From NCBI RefSeq assembly GCF_037392515.1, contig NC_090282.1, forward strand, positions 55,390,843 to 55,454,842: a stretch of 64,000 nucleotides of DNA, given 5' to 3'. Position numbers and translations under genes: made by a program. Each line of letters begins with the position of its first letter. Within the stretch, counting starts at the first letter, position 1. This DNA is from Haliotis asinina. Taxonomy: Eukaryota; Mollusca; Gastropoda; Lepetellida; Haliotidae. The notes under the pieces were generated by a model that ran no database searches, was not told the origin of the DNA, and was given only the letters and a program-made list of their open reading frames with translations. Of the stretch, positions 23,108 to 34,750 are shown piece by piece.

Positions 23108-23910
23108 GATGTGTATCAGGACGGAGATCTGTGCCAAAACAGTTAAAGTGGAAGCTGTCTAAACTGGCACTTATTCAGTTATTGGGATTGAAGAAATAAT
23201 CTGTTTTACACAATGTGCCAGATTGTAGATCTGATGATAAATGTACAAGCCAAAGACGGGACTCAGATTTTACGCCAGTGTTGACAACTTGTGGATTGGA
23301 CAGATGCTGGTTTTGACAGCTTCCACTGTAGATGCAAATGACAGAACCGTATAAAAAATTACTTACTAGTGAAAATATACCGTGCTGTACCATGTTTTCG
23401 GGGTATTTTTTTTCCCCCGTAATTTCTTGTGTATAGCAAGATGACAGCGCCACCTGTAAACACTGTCTCGTGTGCAGAAGATTGTGTTGCAATCGGAACA
23501 CAAAATGTTTGAAATGTTCAGCTTTCACTGAAGTTGTGGCCTAATTTCTGTCAAAGTACTAAAATTCTGCCCTAGAACGTAATGCACTTTGAGAACCTTC
23601 TTAAATGTGATCATAACTTTTGAAATAACGCTCGCAGCTTGTCAAGCGGACCATCGTCTGCTCGAGTGAAATGCCAAACATAAATATCATGTGACTCGAA
23701 TCTAATGTTTCAGACGTAATATAAAAAAACATTGAACACCGAATTGGTCATCGCTTATATATATTTTTTTCGTGCTGCAGAATTCGTACCAGGCATGTAC
23801 CTCTGGTTTTATTTAAAATACTAATGCGATGATAAACATTTTATTGTCCCTGCCATAGCAGGCCATGCAGACAAGACGAATGAATGTGCAGGTGATTGAA
23901 TAACATATAC

Positions 23911-24382
23911 TGGCGTCTCCTATTCTCGCGGTACTTACGAATATCAGCTGAAAAAATAATATAAACAGTTCCTTTCGTATGTAAGCTTGTTGTTTGTAAA
24001 TGAACAGATTCCCACTGTAACATCTCCATTCATCAACTGCTTGATCCATCAAGTGTATTATCTCACTTAAGCTCGATGAAAAACATGGTCGTCTGCCGCC
24101 GACCTTTCGAGGCATCTCCTATTCTCTCGGTACAATGAGAAAGTAATGTGGGTGTAAGGTAGGGGAATCTTATCGGGAAGGGCGGGGAAAACTTACAATT
24201 TTTCCAAGTTGGTTAAAACTCACTAATATTCGTTACATTGCAAAATTTGGGTAATTCACAGACTTGGGTCACTTCTTAGTTACTGGTCAATGATGTAAAC
24301 AACCGCTAAGTATCACGCATCGGTGACCGCGGCAGAAAATGTGTTTACTGAGAGAATTGGAAACCCGCGAGAATAGGAGACG
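23911..24382. repeat. 17-bp inverted repeat flanking 470 bp
   Basis: gtctcctattctcgcgg near 23914 is inverted at 24366-24382 (cgcgagaataggagac). A third, direct partial copy (tctcctattctctcggta) is at 24115. It could be a small MITE or part of the gene's first exon region. Confidence 0.5.
23939..24115 (-). CDS. Possible upstream coding exon of the MYND gene
   Basis: ATG at 24115 starts MPRKVGGRRPCFSSSLSEII. A donor, gtaagt, follows 59 codons later. Splicing to the acceptor at 23128 keeps frame with ISVLIHIMDAES. I recognise no family similarity, and the donor lies in a local repeat, so this is only a candidate first exon. Confidence 0.3.
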
Positions 24383-26640
24383 GTCCTACACATGTAAATA
24401 GGTTTAGTTTTAACAAATTTCACTAAAAACACATTAAAATGATCAAGAAAAATATACCAGTTTGCTTGGTTTCTAATTAAAATGATATATTGTATTTGTT
24501 GATTTCTGTGGAGAAGAATGCATTAGAGGGCGTTACCCCGCGCAATAATGAATAACCCGAAAACATGGTACGTCACTTATAGCACTCGTGCTTGCGGACA
24601 AGACAATAAATGAACTCTGCATTGGAAACAAACGGACGACAGAACATTCTAACAATAAATTTATGAAAGGTGAGGTGATATTTATTTACGGAATTACAGT
24701 TTTGATAATCTACTGATATGCAATAATGTTCATGATAATCTTTTGCGTTATTACCCCGAAAACACCTTACACCATGGTATTGGAAAACTATGTAATGTGT
24801 GAACATGTTTGTGATATGCATAAGGTGACTGTGAGCACAGAATACCAGAACAGTCACAGGCTGCTGAATCTTTGAGATCCACAAAATTCTCAAATACTTT
24901 TCATCATGTTCATTGTTGAGATGAATGTTCGTCGTAATGTACCGACCTGGGATAAATCGTTGATCAGTCACCAAGAAATCAACAACTATTAAACGTGTTA
25001 AGGATGAATTTGACATAATTCAAAGATCCAGTTCTACTTTCCTAATCGACTGTATGTCACGAGCCTACATGCCCTCTACGTGTCATCGAGACAATCGTTA
25101 GATATGTGTTGAGAAAAAGACATTATAGTCAACTTTTGCTGAACGTTTCATACCGCCTCGTCTGGTGGTCGTCGCACTCCAGACAGAGTTATCTGTCCTT
25201 CGCTCCTTCTCCTCACAGCGCAACTGGTCATTGTCATGTGGTAGAGCTTTGTAAACACGTTTTACGTCGTATCATCTCTGCGTGTTATATAATTCTGAGA
25301 GTAACAATAATAACATGTAAATTGGAAAGGAATCCAAGTGAGATAGGAGATTACGAAAATCAGCAAACGTAGACTTGCTTCAATGTGGCTTTGGCGTTGC
25401 AGGGATGGCTTCGGCAAAAGAGAAAATAATGCTGTTCAAATATATGCTGACGACTGTGATGATTTGGTCTCAGGGTCCCACTAAATACAATTTCAGAAAG
25501 ACAGAGAGTTTTTATTCAGAATAAGAGCCACTGGCCCAAAATAAATTCATTTGTCATCAAATAATTTCAAGAGTCCATAACAGTATCTCGTTTCATAATA
25601 GTTTTGCTTAGAATGCTTAAAACGTTTTCGAAGAATATAAAAAAACGTTTGTCAAGAAACGTTTCCCTTCAACGTAAAAACGTTATTAAGATGTTAAAAG
25701 ATATTCTCATAATTAGTATAGATTCCATTTTCAAACCTATGCCTTGACTTGCTGTCAAAATGTTTTGGAATGTCCATAAAATGTTATGCCAGTTTATCAG
25801 TTTCCATACAGTTATAGGTTTTCTTAGAAAGCGTTGTCGTCATACAATGTTCAGTTGTTCAGCTTCGTTGCTAAACGCTGTTAACAACATATTTACAGAC
25901 AGAAAAACCTCGAGCTGTCAGTGAATTGTTTCATGTGCATGCAGAACGTGGCCACAGCCAAGTGATCAGTTGAGTTCATATTCCAAGAAATGTAGGGCAG
26001 CATATAAAATGAAATGTTTCTCGGGCACGTTTTGTGTTTGACAGAAAAAAGTGACGCGTGATGGACACATTTTAATTTTTTTCTCTCAGAAAAACAGCTT
26101 GGGCAGTTGAGCACGTTATAATGAGTAGTAGATTTAGTCACACACGTTCTTACAGACACTCATTCTCATAGCGGACAAGTGGATGATCGGGACGCGGCCA
26201 AGTCAAAACTATATTGTTACGCACACAAATAACAGTGACGCGCCGATGTCCGAGAAACACGGAAATGACGCTTGTACAAACCGAACAATTAATTAGTTTG
26301 AGATTCAATACATACAGACTGTCTCTCTGAACGATGGAATAAAACATGTTTTTGATCCACAATATAATATTTTGTTTAAAGATTAATCTTGTCCGTACCC
26401 TTCTTCCCAATTAGTGAAACCTCAGGACACTTTTATATTCCAAAAATAATTTTTACAATACAAATAAAACATAAATCTTTACATCGTTCACTATACTTTC
26501 CACAACATTGTTGCCCATACGTGAGCTACTAGAAATAGTTCATCTTTTTACCAGGTGTGTTTGAATGTTTTATTGATATGAGTCAAGCTCGTTTCAAGTG
26601 TTATCAGAGTGGTATTAAATGATGCATTTTAGTTTCAGCT
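24383..26640. other. Intergenic stretch, no gene recognised
   Basis: Several ORFs of 85-150 codons (for example 24573-25016) show no splice-bounded conservation or family motif. Short aacgttt motifs recur around 25620-25690. Confidence 0.5.
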
Positions 26641-26642
26641 TG

Positions 26643-26750
26643 TTTGTTTTTAATGCCACACTCAGCAATATTTCAGTTGTCAGTAAATAATCAGTCTAGA
26701 CAAGGCAACCCAGTGACAGACATCATGAACATCTAGTATCTATGGATACA
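26643..26750 (+). mobile_element. Fragment of 250-bp SINE-like repeat
   Basis: tgccacactcagcaatattt and cagtaaataatcagtctaga match the head of the family. The tail is degraded. Confidence 0.6.
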
Positions 26751-27016
26751 TAATCAGATGATTCAGTCAATTTCTTCTAGTGGTCAGGCCCATTCATATA
26801 GCTAAGGTGGGAGACGCTGTGGTCAGGATTTATAACCTAGCGCTCATGCACGTGTTTGTGTGACTTCTTGTACAAGTCAGAAGTACTATTGTTCGAGCCC
26901 ACCGCCAAACCATGTTACATAGAAACATGGATACTCCACTCAGGACAGCCGCACTGTATGTGCACATGTGTACCTCAACACAACAACCAGCCAGAGTGCA
27001 GGTGGGCTGGTCCACA

Positions 27017-27017
<1 letters not shown>

Positions 27018-27084
<67 letters not shown>

Positions 27085-27115
27085 ACAGATACACACAGAC
27101 ACACACACACACTAT
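27018..27115. repeat. (CA)n-(GA)n-(CA)n microsatellite
   Basis: A pure ca run, a pure ga run and an interrupted ca run. The ORFs of 78-92 residues on both strands are repeat translation only. Confidence 0.97.
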
Positions 27116-27387
27116 AAAAGATCAAAATTGAACTGACCTACTCGAACGTTACTAATCCTATCACATCATACATTTCTTCAAAGACGGAGAAAGTCGAGAT
27201 AGGAACTATCATTTGATCGACGCTCCAACCACCATGGATGCGTTCTGAACTTCAACAAGACTAAACACGAGTGGACAATGCTGGTCGTATTTACTACCAG
27301 ACTTAGTAAGACTAAGGTCAGTGGGTAGATCTATGATGTATGCACGTGAGGTATACGAGACAAATCTCATGCATTGTTAGATTTGAT

Positions 27388-27450
27388 ATTCGCTGTCTGT
27401 AAATAATCGAGCCTGGGCAACACAATGCAGTGATCAACATCACGAACACT
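27388..27450 (+). mobile_element. Fragment of 250-bp SINE-like repeat
   Basis: gctgtctgtaaataatcgag and cagtgatcaacatcacgaac match the middle of the family. Confidence 0.55.
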
Positions 27451-27849
27451 GGTGTACGAAGCTGGGATTCTAAATTCTAAATCGATTCTTCACTGGTACA
27501 TTTAGGTAACTTTGATATTTTTTTCTGTATGTATTGCATCCTTCAATGGTGCCAGACAGCTGAGTTGAGTCGGGCTTTACGTCACGTCGGCATTATTCCA
27601 GCAGTGGCGAGATCAAGTTTGCAGTCATTACAATTCCAGATCCATGATCTAAAAAGGTTTTGTTTCATTAACATATATTTTCATTTCACTACCATTTTAA
27701 CAACAGAAAATGTCACAGCACCAAATACAAAGCAAACAATTCGTTATTCTCTTTACAAAACAATTTATGATACAGATCAGCTTCCCCCAGGTAATTTACG
27801 ATCAGATGCCAACTCACACGGAAAACGGATCTTTCAGATTTCTCGCAAC

Positions 27850-28147
27850 AATTTGATTTGAAGTAACATTCTGAAATTCTGAAGTGCTTGAAGGCAAGAT
27901 AATGAATCTGTTAAACGATGAAGGTTTTTGAGTGGCTCTGGTGTTTAATATAGGTCAAAGCTGCGACGATAGCTTTGGACTCAGCAGTGAAGATGGAACT
28001 GTTCTCGGGGATTCTAGAGGCGCCAGTGTCGGATCCAATGACTGTAGTACTGGCAACTTGCCCATCATCCTTGGATCCGTCTGGGTAAGTGGATCTATAG
28101 GTGCTATACTTGGAAGGTAGCTGTTTGCATTCATGTTGGAACACCAA
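27850..28147 (-). pseudogene. LINE RNase H domain remnant
   Basis: YPDGSKDDGQVASTTVIGSD, then SSIFTAESKAIVAALTYIKH and, after a one-base shift at about 27915, TDSLSCLQALQNF. These are the D-G-S, E and D-S motifs of LINE RNase H. Confidence 0.8.
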
Positions 28148-28439
28148 ATGGTTTGTTTCTGACGTTTTACTTTGGTGAGGGTAAGATCGATCTGTGGCTT
28201 CACCATCTGCCAGGGGGGCGAAGAGAGAAGCCGGTAAGGGGCTATGATATTGAGATCATTTTTAACTACAGATATGTGGGGTGGAACTCTGATTCCATGT
28301 GTGGAGCCAGGCCTGGCACTTTAGAGAAGGGTTTTTCATGTAGAGGGTTGAAAACACAATGGCAGGTTGGATTGGAGTCATTTGAACGCAGTTTAGTGAT
28401 ATACTGTTGTGCAAGTTTCATACGGCGTTGTTCAATGGA

Positions 28440-28970
28440 GGGTTCGTTAGCCTCCGCATATAGATTGTCTACCGGAGAGGTCTTAAAGGCTCCAAGGCAG
28501 AGCCTAAGGCATTGAAGGTGGATTGAATCTAATTTTTAGAGCGAACCAGTGATCTGTACTTGTACAGGTAAAGGGGGTAGTCTGATCCCTTCTCACTCTG
28601 TATTTGAAACGGATTTTAGTACGTCGAAGGACTTCAAACACTTTGTTGTCAAATATTTTATGCGTGGCAAGAATGTCAAGTGACAGTCGAGCATGATTCC
28701 CCGGAATTTGGCCTCTTCTACAACCGTGATAGGTGTACCATCTAAAGACAGGTCTGGAGCCCACACGCATTCGAAATGTTCTGTTCTTTAAAAACTGTGG
28801 TACGAACTGAGGTATTCTGCTCCTCAATCCAAATTCATGTCAATAGCATGTTTTCCACGTTGTATCACATGTTTTTTTCTAAGTCGAAAAAGATAGACAC
28901 AACATGTTGTTTGCCGACAATGGAATTTCGATGAATGATTCCAGATGGACGAGATGCTCAATTATATACT
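28440..28970 (-). pseudogene. LINE reverse transcriptase remnant
   Basis: The reading EHLVHLESFIEIPLSANN followed by a K-T-C-D-T-T-W-K-like run is the RT motif A region, shifted in frame at about 28875. Sequence after that (RLSLDILATHKIFDNKVFEV) is the thumb side. The YxDD box is not readable. Confidence 0.6.
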
Positions 28971-28983
28971 GAACCAAAAAGTG

Positions 28984-30290
28984 TTTAGCACCCTGGTGTA
29001 AATGAGTCTTTAAAATGATAATCCTACTCCAACATGTCTGAAATTCAAACGTTTACTCTGTCAAATCTCTTGGCATTGATGCATGACGAAAAATCGAAAT
29101 GCACGTGCATTTCTTTCAGATTTTGATGGTAATCATGGGAAACGCATTTTTCCTGTGTCAAACAGAACAAAACCACCCAGTGCTCGAAGCTTTAATGCAC
29201 ACATATTAAGACATTCACCAGAACGTCACCAGCATGCCTGAAAATCGGCGACACGAAGCCACTGGGAAACTGCAAGCTGGTCAAACATTTCAGGAAGTAG
29301 CGCGTCATTTCAATGTGCACAAGACCACGATTTCACGTCTGTGGGCACGCGTGCAAGAAACTGGCCACGTCAGAGATAGTCCACTCTCAGGTAGGCCCCG
29401 AAAACAACGCCCAGGGAGGATCAATATTTAGTGACGTCATCTCGACGTTACGGGTTTACCAGTGCACCACAGTTGGCCAGCGAATTGCAACATGCTACAG
29501 GCACTATTGTTCACGCACAACCTGTCATGAATCGCATACACGCCGCCCCACTGCATGTCCGACGCCCAGTGGATGGGGTACCCTTGACTCAACGTCAGAT
29601 AGGCACGTTTACATTGGGCACACATTCATCAGCGATGGCGTTTGACAGGACATTATTCACGGACGAATCACGATTCTGCGTCGATTTTGCTGACGTGAGA
29701 CGTCGGGTATGGCGTCGAGCAGGTGAACGTTATGATGTGAATAACGTCATTGAACATGACCGATATGGCGGAGGGAGCATTATGGTTTGGGCTGGGATCC
29801 ATGCTGGGAGTAAAACGGACTTAATTGTTGTCCGGGAAAACCTCCATATTGTGATGAAATCACCAGACCAGTTGTTATCCTGTTTTCGCAACAAATGGCC
29901 TTACGTTTCAGCAGGATAACGTTAGGCCACACACTGCCATGCTAACTAGGAACCTTCTTCAACAGCACAATGTTCAACCTCTGCAGTGGCCAGCAAGATT
30001 CCCAGACCTCTCTCCCATGGAGCATGTTTGGGATATTCTTGGCAGAAGGGTCCGAGAATTTCACCCCATATTGATAACCTCCGTGACCTTGAACTTGTAC
30101 TCGTGCGGGAATGGGGTAACATTAACGTTGGTGAGCTCAGAGCAGTTGTTGACAGCATGAGACGTCGATGCACATCTGTGATTCAGGCAAATGGAGGTTA
30201 CACACGATACTGACATTTGCGGCCTCAGGCTCCCTTCTCGAGTTTGGGAGTGTGTAGACGTTGTTGGGAACACTGGACACGGCTTATGGT
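28984..30290 (+). mobile_element. Tc1-like DD34E transposon, frame-broken
   Basis: It starts MPENRRHEATGKLQ with an HTH (FQEVARHFNVHKTTISRLWA) and GRPRK hook. The catalytic region has FTDESRF (D1), QQDNVRPHTA (D2) and PDLSPMEHVW (E). There are 34 residues between D2 and E, giving DD34E. Frame changes occur near 29420 and 29890, so no transposase is made. The right terminal repeat is not found; the SINE at 30302 may have removed it. Confidence 0.8.
29234..30213 (+). pseudogene. Tc1-like transposase pseudogene
   Basis: Three reading frames are needed: 29234-29420 for the DNA-binding part, 29431-29890 for D1 and VWAGI, and 29895-30213 for D2 and E plus the tail. VWRRAGERYD and GGGSIMVWAGI are standard Tc1 landmarks. 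Confidence 0.85.
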
Positions 30291-30301
30291 GATTTTCTTG
30301 C

Positions 30302-30563
30302 CGATAAATGAGTGAGTGAGTTTAGTTTTTCTCAGCAGTATTCCAGCTATATGGCGGCGGTCTGTAAATAGTCGCGTCTGAACTAGACATTCCAGTGATC
30401 AACAACATAAGCATCGATCTGCGCAATTGGGACCGATGACATGTGCCAACCAAGTCAGCGAGCCTGACCACCCGATCCCATTAGTCGCCTCTTACGACGA
30501 GCACAGTCGCCTTTTATGGCAAGCCTGGGTTGATGAAGGCCTATTCTACCCCTTGACCTTCAA
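30302..30563 (+). mobile_element. 250-bp SINE-like repeat, full copy
   Basis: Runs gagtgagtgagtttagtttt, gtattccagctatatggcgg, gcatcgatctgcgcaattgg, ttagtcgcctcttacgacga, aggcctattctacccc. It is inserted between the Tc1-like element and the LINE. Confidence 0.85.
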
Positions 30564-31117
30564 GGGAGAAATTTTGTCCAGATATCCTCAAATATATTGA
30601 GCAGAGTTTCCAAACTTGAATCAGAGAGGTGTTTCGGAAGCTGATAATGAATAACATCAGCTCCTGTCGCAGTGTTGTGAGCCTGCCCCAGGGCAGTACG
30701 TAATTCGTGGAGAGAAAACGTTTCATTGTAATCCACGCCATTATCAGAGTTAAGATTGACAGATTTCTTTCATTGTTGGGTTTAGTATCTCTGGAACTGA
30801 GGGTTGTAATTTCAAGGTGAGAAGTGGTTTGCCAAAGTTTCGCCAAACTGATTTTCAATTTCGACTTTATTTGTTAAAAAAGAGCGTCACCATCTCTCAG
30901 ATGGCGAACGCCGTCTTTGGATCCTTCGTCTGTAATCTTTTGTACCATGTTCCACAGCTTGGACATGGGTGTGCAGAAGTTGATTTTGGACACGTTTCGA
31001 CCATGACCAGCGTTTAGGTTGCTTAAAAGTACGTCTGACCCTGGCGCTTGGCATTTTAAAAGCATTCAGGTTATGCACAGTAGGATGTTGTCGGAAATAT
31101 TTTTCCACCTTCTTCAC
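30564..31117 (-). pseudogene. LINE linker between endonuclease and RT
   Basis: FKMPSARVRRTFKQPKRWSW and a following HVQAVEHGTK in alternate frames match the region after the endonuclease in jockey-like LINEs (…AKRxSW…). Confidence 0.6.
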
Positions 31118-31664
31118 CTTTTCAGAAATGATTTTGTCTAGGATGGCATTTAATACCTCTAAAAAAGTTCCATGGGATCGGGAGCATTCCTGTAATTGTT
31201 AGGTTTACGGTTTTCAGAATATAGGGTATGGAATAATGGCCAATTGGCCTTAGTAAAATTCCACCTTGTTGAAGGTGGATCATCCGCGGCATTGATAGAA
31301 GGAAAAAATGTTGGGAACTGGTCGCATCCACGAAGGTCAGCCCAGTTGAGGATGGGGGAAGGTACAGTGAACATAGTGTAAACCCTATGTTAGGAGTTTG
31401 TAGGTTGGTGTTTAGTGGAACAGGGATGTGGAGGATGTCCTGCCTGACCAGGACAGAAGTGCCTCCTTTGACTTTAACACCAAGAGGAGAAATGGCGTGG
31501 TAGGAACACAACCGACGGATGTCAATCTAAAATTTTCAGTTTTTTGTAGGTAGGTTTCTTGGAGACAAAAGGCAGATGGTTTAAAATCTTGGATCAGTAA
31601 CTGCAGTTCGTTATATTTATTCTTAAGTCCGCTGCAATTCTACTGAATCATCTTATATGGATTC
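31118..31664 (-). pseudogene. LINE apurinic endonuclease domain remnant
   Basis: NPYKMIQ then a stop, then NCSGLKNKYNELQLLIQDFK and FCLQETYLQK, is the N-terminus of an APE endonuclease with the usual W of QWN changed to a stop. It continues HAISPLGVKVKGGTSVLVRQ and FTLCSLYLPPS, matching the substrate-contact region. Confidence 0.8.
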
Positions 31665-31675
31665 ATGGTGCTTCC

Positions 31676-33239
31676 ACTAATGATATGTCACATGACCGTG
31701 AGGAAGTGCTTGAAGTGCTCCTATTGGTGTCAGACTGCTTCATGAGTTCCTGCACATTTGGTTCCTCAGTCATGCCAGACAGGTATCGAGCTCAATCCCG
31801 TACAACGCTTCTACACGTTTAGTGTTTTGTGCGCTGATACAGCAACCTTTACATCAACTCTTGTAATAGCAGTAGATTCAGGGATTGCTGTCTTTGGGCA
31901 CATTCTACAAGGAGAGAACCGGATCAGAGTTTTGTGACATTGGCAACCTCTCTGCACATACCAGAGATACCTTTCAATACTGCAAATGGGTTCAATTGAG
32001 ACATACAGATATCCGAGGTTAGCATCACCAGATTGGCCCATGAGCTACTGTCTTCAGTGCATGGGTCTGCACAGCTGATTGGTTTTGGCAGAACAACAGT
32101 TAACAATTTGAACATACCAAAAAGTGTTATATCAAATTTTGTATAATATATTGCTGGTTCCGTCATCCTCAACCACCAGACTCCCTACCTCTGCCGACAC
32201 AGTGATGCAACCCCTGGCAGACAGGTTGCCCAATTTGGTTGCCTCTTACAACCAGAAATGGGGTGCTGTGGACCTATTGGATCCCAGGTCCACACTGGGT
32301 GAAGAGTCATTGGTGTATACCACAAGGACGTTGCTCTCAAAGGGTGCCAGGGAGAAAAGACAAGTTGTACGAACTTAATATGTAATTAACAAGCATTTAT
32401 TTTATCAAAAAGAAATTAATTAAACATAGAACTTTATGAAAATCTGTTTTCAATATAAAAAAATTAATAACAAGTGGCGTTTTTAGAAACTTTAGTGTCA
32501 CTGAACTCGTCAGATTATATGGCATGCACCCACTGATGTTATCATGGTTGCATATCCATCTTTGTCTAAGCTATACCCTTTTCACAAGACAGATTCATTC
32601 ACAGACCCTTTTAACAAATACTGCAAGTACCATAAAATATGTCTTTATTTACAACATAACATACATAAATTTCAAATCATACTTCAGCAGGCGAATCCAC
32701 ATGCGGCTGTGATGACACCAAATAGTTCCTACATTTAACATAAAGCAGAATAGAATGTGAACAGAAGATTTGAAAGTGGTCCTTTCTTAAAAAAGAGCAA
32801 TGTCACACCAATTGCTCATCCATTTGTTTGTGTAATCATCAACAGTATCAAAATTCAAGAAACTTCTAAATTTACATTTCAGTTTTTATGCAGTTGGGGT
32901 CTGCTGTCATATTAAATAGTGTCAGACCATAACTGAATCAGCACACCATGGCAGCTCAGTTTGGCAAATATTTGGTAGCCAGTTAGAACATCCCCATCAG
33001 TTGTTTCAATCATCTTTGTGTTGTCAATATACCACCACTATCTTCCCTGAAACATAAGTGGTGGTAATACCCGATACTGACACTGAAGGTTTTACAGCAA
33101 GGCCTCCTGTCTCCAATTACAGGGATTGCGTGTTGTTAATGACTTTATATATTCTGACAAAAAAAAAACATTGATCAAATGAATAACCAACTATTTCCAA
33201 TAGCATCACCTACACATGAAACTCCAGACATCAATTTGT
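31676..33239. other. Intergenic stretch, no gene recognised
   Basis: It follows the LINE 5' side and may contain its decayed 5'UTR or ORF1. Nothing readable. AT-rich from 32400 on. Confidence 0.5.
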
Positions 33240-34175
33240 CCATCTGTAATGGAGTCTCCTCATCACATCCCCTTGACACTACACACCATGAGAACACCAT
33301 GTACAGTCGAACCCCGTTTACCCGGACCCCACATATCCGGAAACCCTGCCTTCCGGACGATTTTTATGTGAAACGAAACTTACGTTTATTAATTGTACTC
33401 GCTTAACTACTCACTGTTGATTTATTGATAGACGTACGTGAATATTTTCTGCTTTCTCTTAATTTTCACGTTTTTGATGTTTGATCCAGTTAACCGGACG
33501 TCTTGCTATCCGGACGATTTTCGAGTGAAACCAAAACGTCCGGGTAAACGGGGTCCGACTGTACATTTAAACAATAACACCATTTATACTGGAGTCTCCT
33601 CATCATCACATCACCTACACACCACACTCTTGGACACCACCATGTACATGTTTACAGTAACACCATTTATATCGTGGTGTCTCCTCATCACATCCCCTAG
33701 ACACCACACACTAGGACACCACCTTGTACATGTATACACCATTTATCCTGGAGTCTCTCCATCACATCCCCTAGACACCACCATGTACATGTATACAGTA
33801 ACACCATTTATACTGGAGTCTCCTCCTCATCACATCCTCTGGACATCACACTCTAGGACACCACCTTGTACATGTATACAGTAATACGATTTATACTGGA
33901 GTCTCTTCATCACATTCCCTAGACACCAGCGTGTTCATGTATACAGTAACACCATTTATACTGGAGTCTCTTCATCACATATGCTAGACACTACACACTA
34001 GGACACCACCATGTACATGTATACAGTAACACCATTTATACTGAAGTCTCTTCATCACATTCCCTAGACACCACCATGTACATGTATACAGTAACACCAT
34101 TTATATGTGAGTCTCTTCATCACATATGCTAGACACCACACACTATGATACCACCATGTACATGTATACAGAAAC
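33240..34175. repeat. About 65-bp tandem array downstream of the galactocerebrosidase gene
   Basis: The unit is acaccatttatactggagtc, tcctcatcacatcccctaga, caccaccatgtacatgtata, cagta. About ten copies lie around a pogo-like insertion that splits the first copy. The array starts about 350 bp past the stop codon in the gene's direction. I see no copied exon sequence in it. Confidence 0.9.
33304..33561. mobile_element. Pogo-like MITE (258 bp) with TA target duplication
   Basis: Terminal inverted repeats cagtcgaaccccgtttaccc and gggtaaacggggtccgactg are flanked by TA on both sides. No coding capacity. The motif ccggacgattt occurs twice inside. It sits in the 65-bp array. Confidence 0.85.
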
Positions 34176-34525
34176 AGCATTTAAGACAGTAACTTCGATC
34201 TCTAAGATCTCTAAGATCTATGACATGTGATTGAGAAGACGTGAGCTGAAAAGAAAAAAAAAATATCTTTGCACCCATTAACAATAAAATATGACTTAAA
34301 AATGAGTGCTTGTGAAGTGACACATATAGCAGTCATTTTGATAATGCCACATTTTAGTGCAAAAGGTGTAGTTTTCTAACAAAATAAGTTAGATTCTACA
34401 AATATATCCAACAGAATTTGACCACCCTGGATGGACAGACCATGTATAGCAATCCATTCTCAAGAAAAAAAAGAAACATTTGACACAAAGCCATACATTT
34501 CATTTCACTGATGTCTAGGTCTGTT

Positions 34526-34750
34526 TCATCGCCAGTTCTGGTCATGCACTTCTGGAAGACTGTGGTAATATCTGTTACTCTTGCCCTTGACCTGGTCAGC
34601 CTCTGCCATACTGCTCGCCAGTTTCAGGTTGTCAAAGTCAGCGATGCCAAAAACATCTGTGCCTACTGCAACAAAGCCACTGTTAGGCTGTGCAGCGACT
34701 GTCAAGTTGAATACAACTTGTTCATTTATGTAGCCCACGGCGCGACTTCC
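34526..34750 (-). CDS. GALC: GALC last coding exon
   Basis: Acceptor gtttcag. [18 protein letters not shown], then [20 protein letters not shown], ends the lectin domain. About 27 extra residues follow the usual GALC end before the stop, a lineage-specific tail. It enters in phase 0. Confidence 0.93.
   Translation of the reverse strand, partial: GSRAVGYINEQVVFNLTVAAQPNSGFVAVGTDVFGIADFDNLKLASSMAEADQVKGKSNRYYHSLPEVHDQNWR

Larger units (their letters stand above)
27850..31675 (-). mobile_element. Broken non-LTR retrotransposon (LINE) with endonuclease, RT and RNase H
   Basis: Read on the minus strand: an APE endonuclease start near 31664, the linker region (31120-30540), RT remnants (28970-28440) and RNase H (28147-27850). 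The order EN-RT-RNase H fits the I/Jockey group. Stops and shifts break every part. A Tc1-like transposon and a SINE sit inside it (28972-30563). Confidence 0.8.

Noticed and set aside
24573..25016. 147-residue minus-strand ORF as a gene
   Set aside because: No motif, low-complexity AT-rich codons and no flanking splice signals of note.
26830..27131. ORFs of 61-92 residues rich in Cys-Val or His-Thr
   Set aside because: They are products of CA and GA microsatellites.
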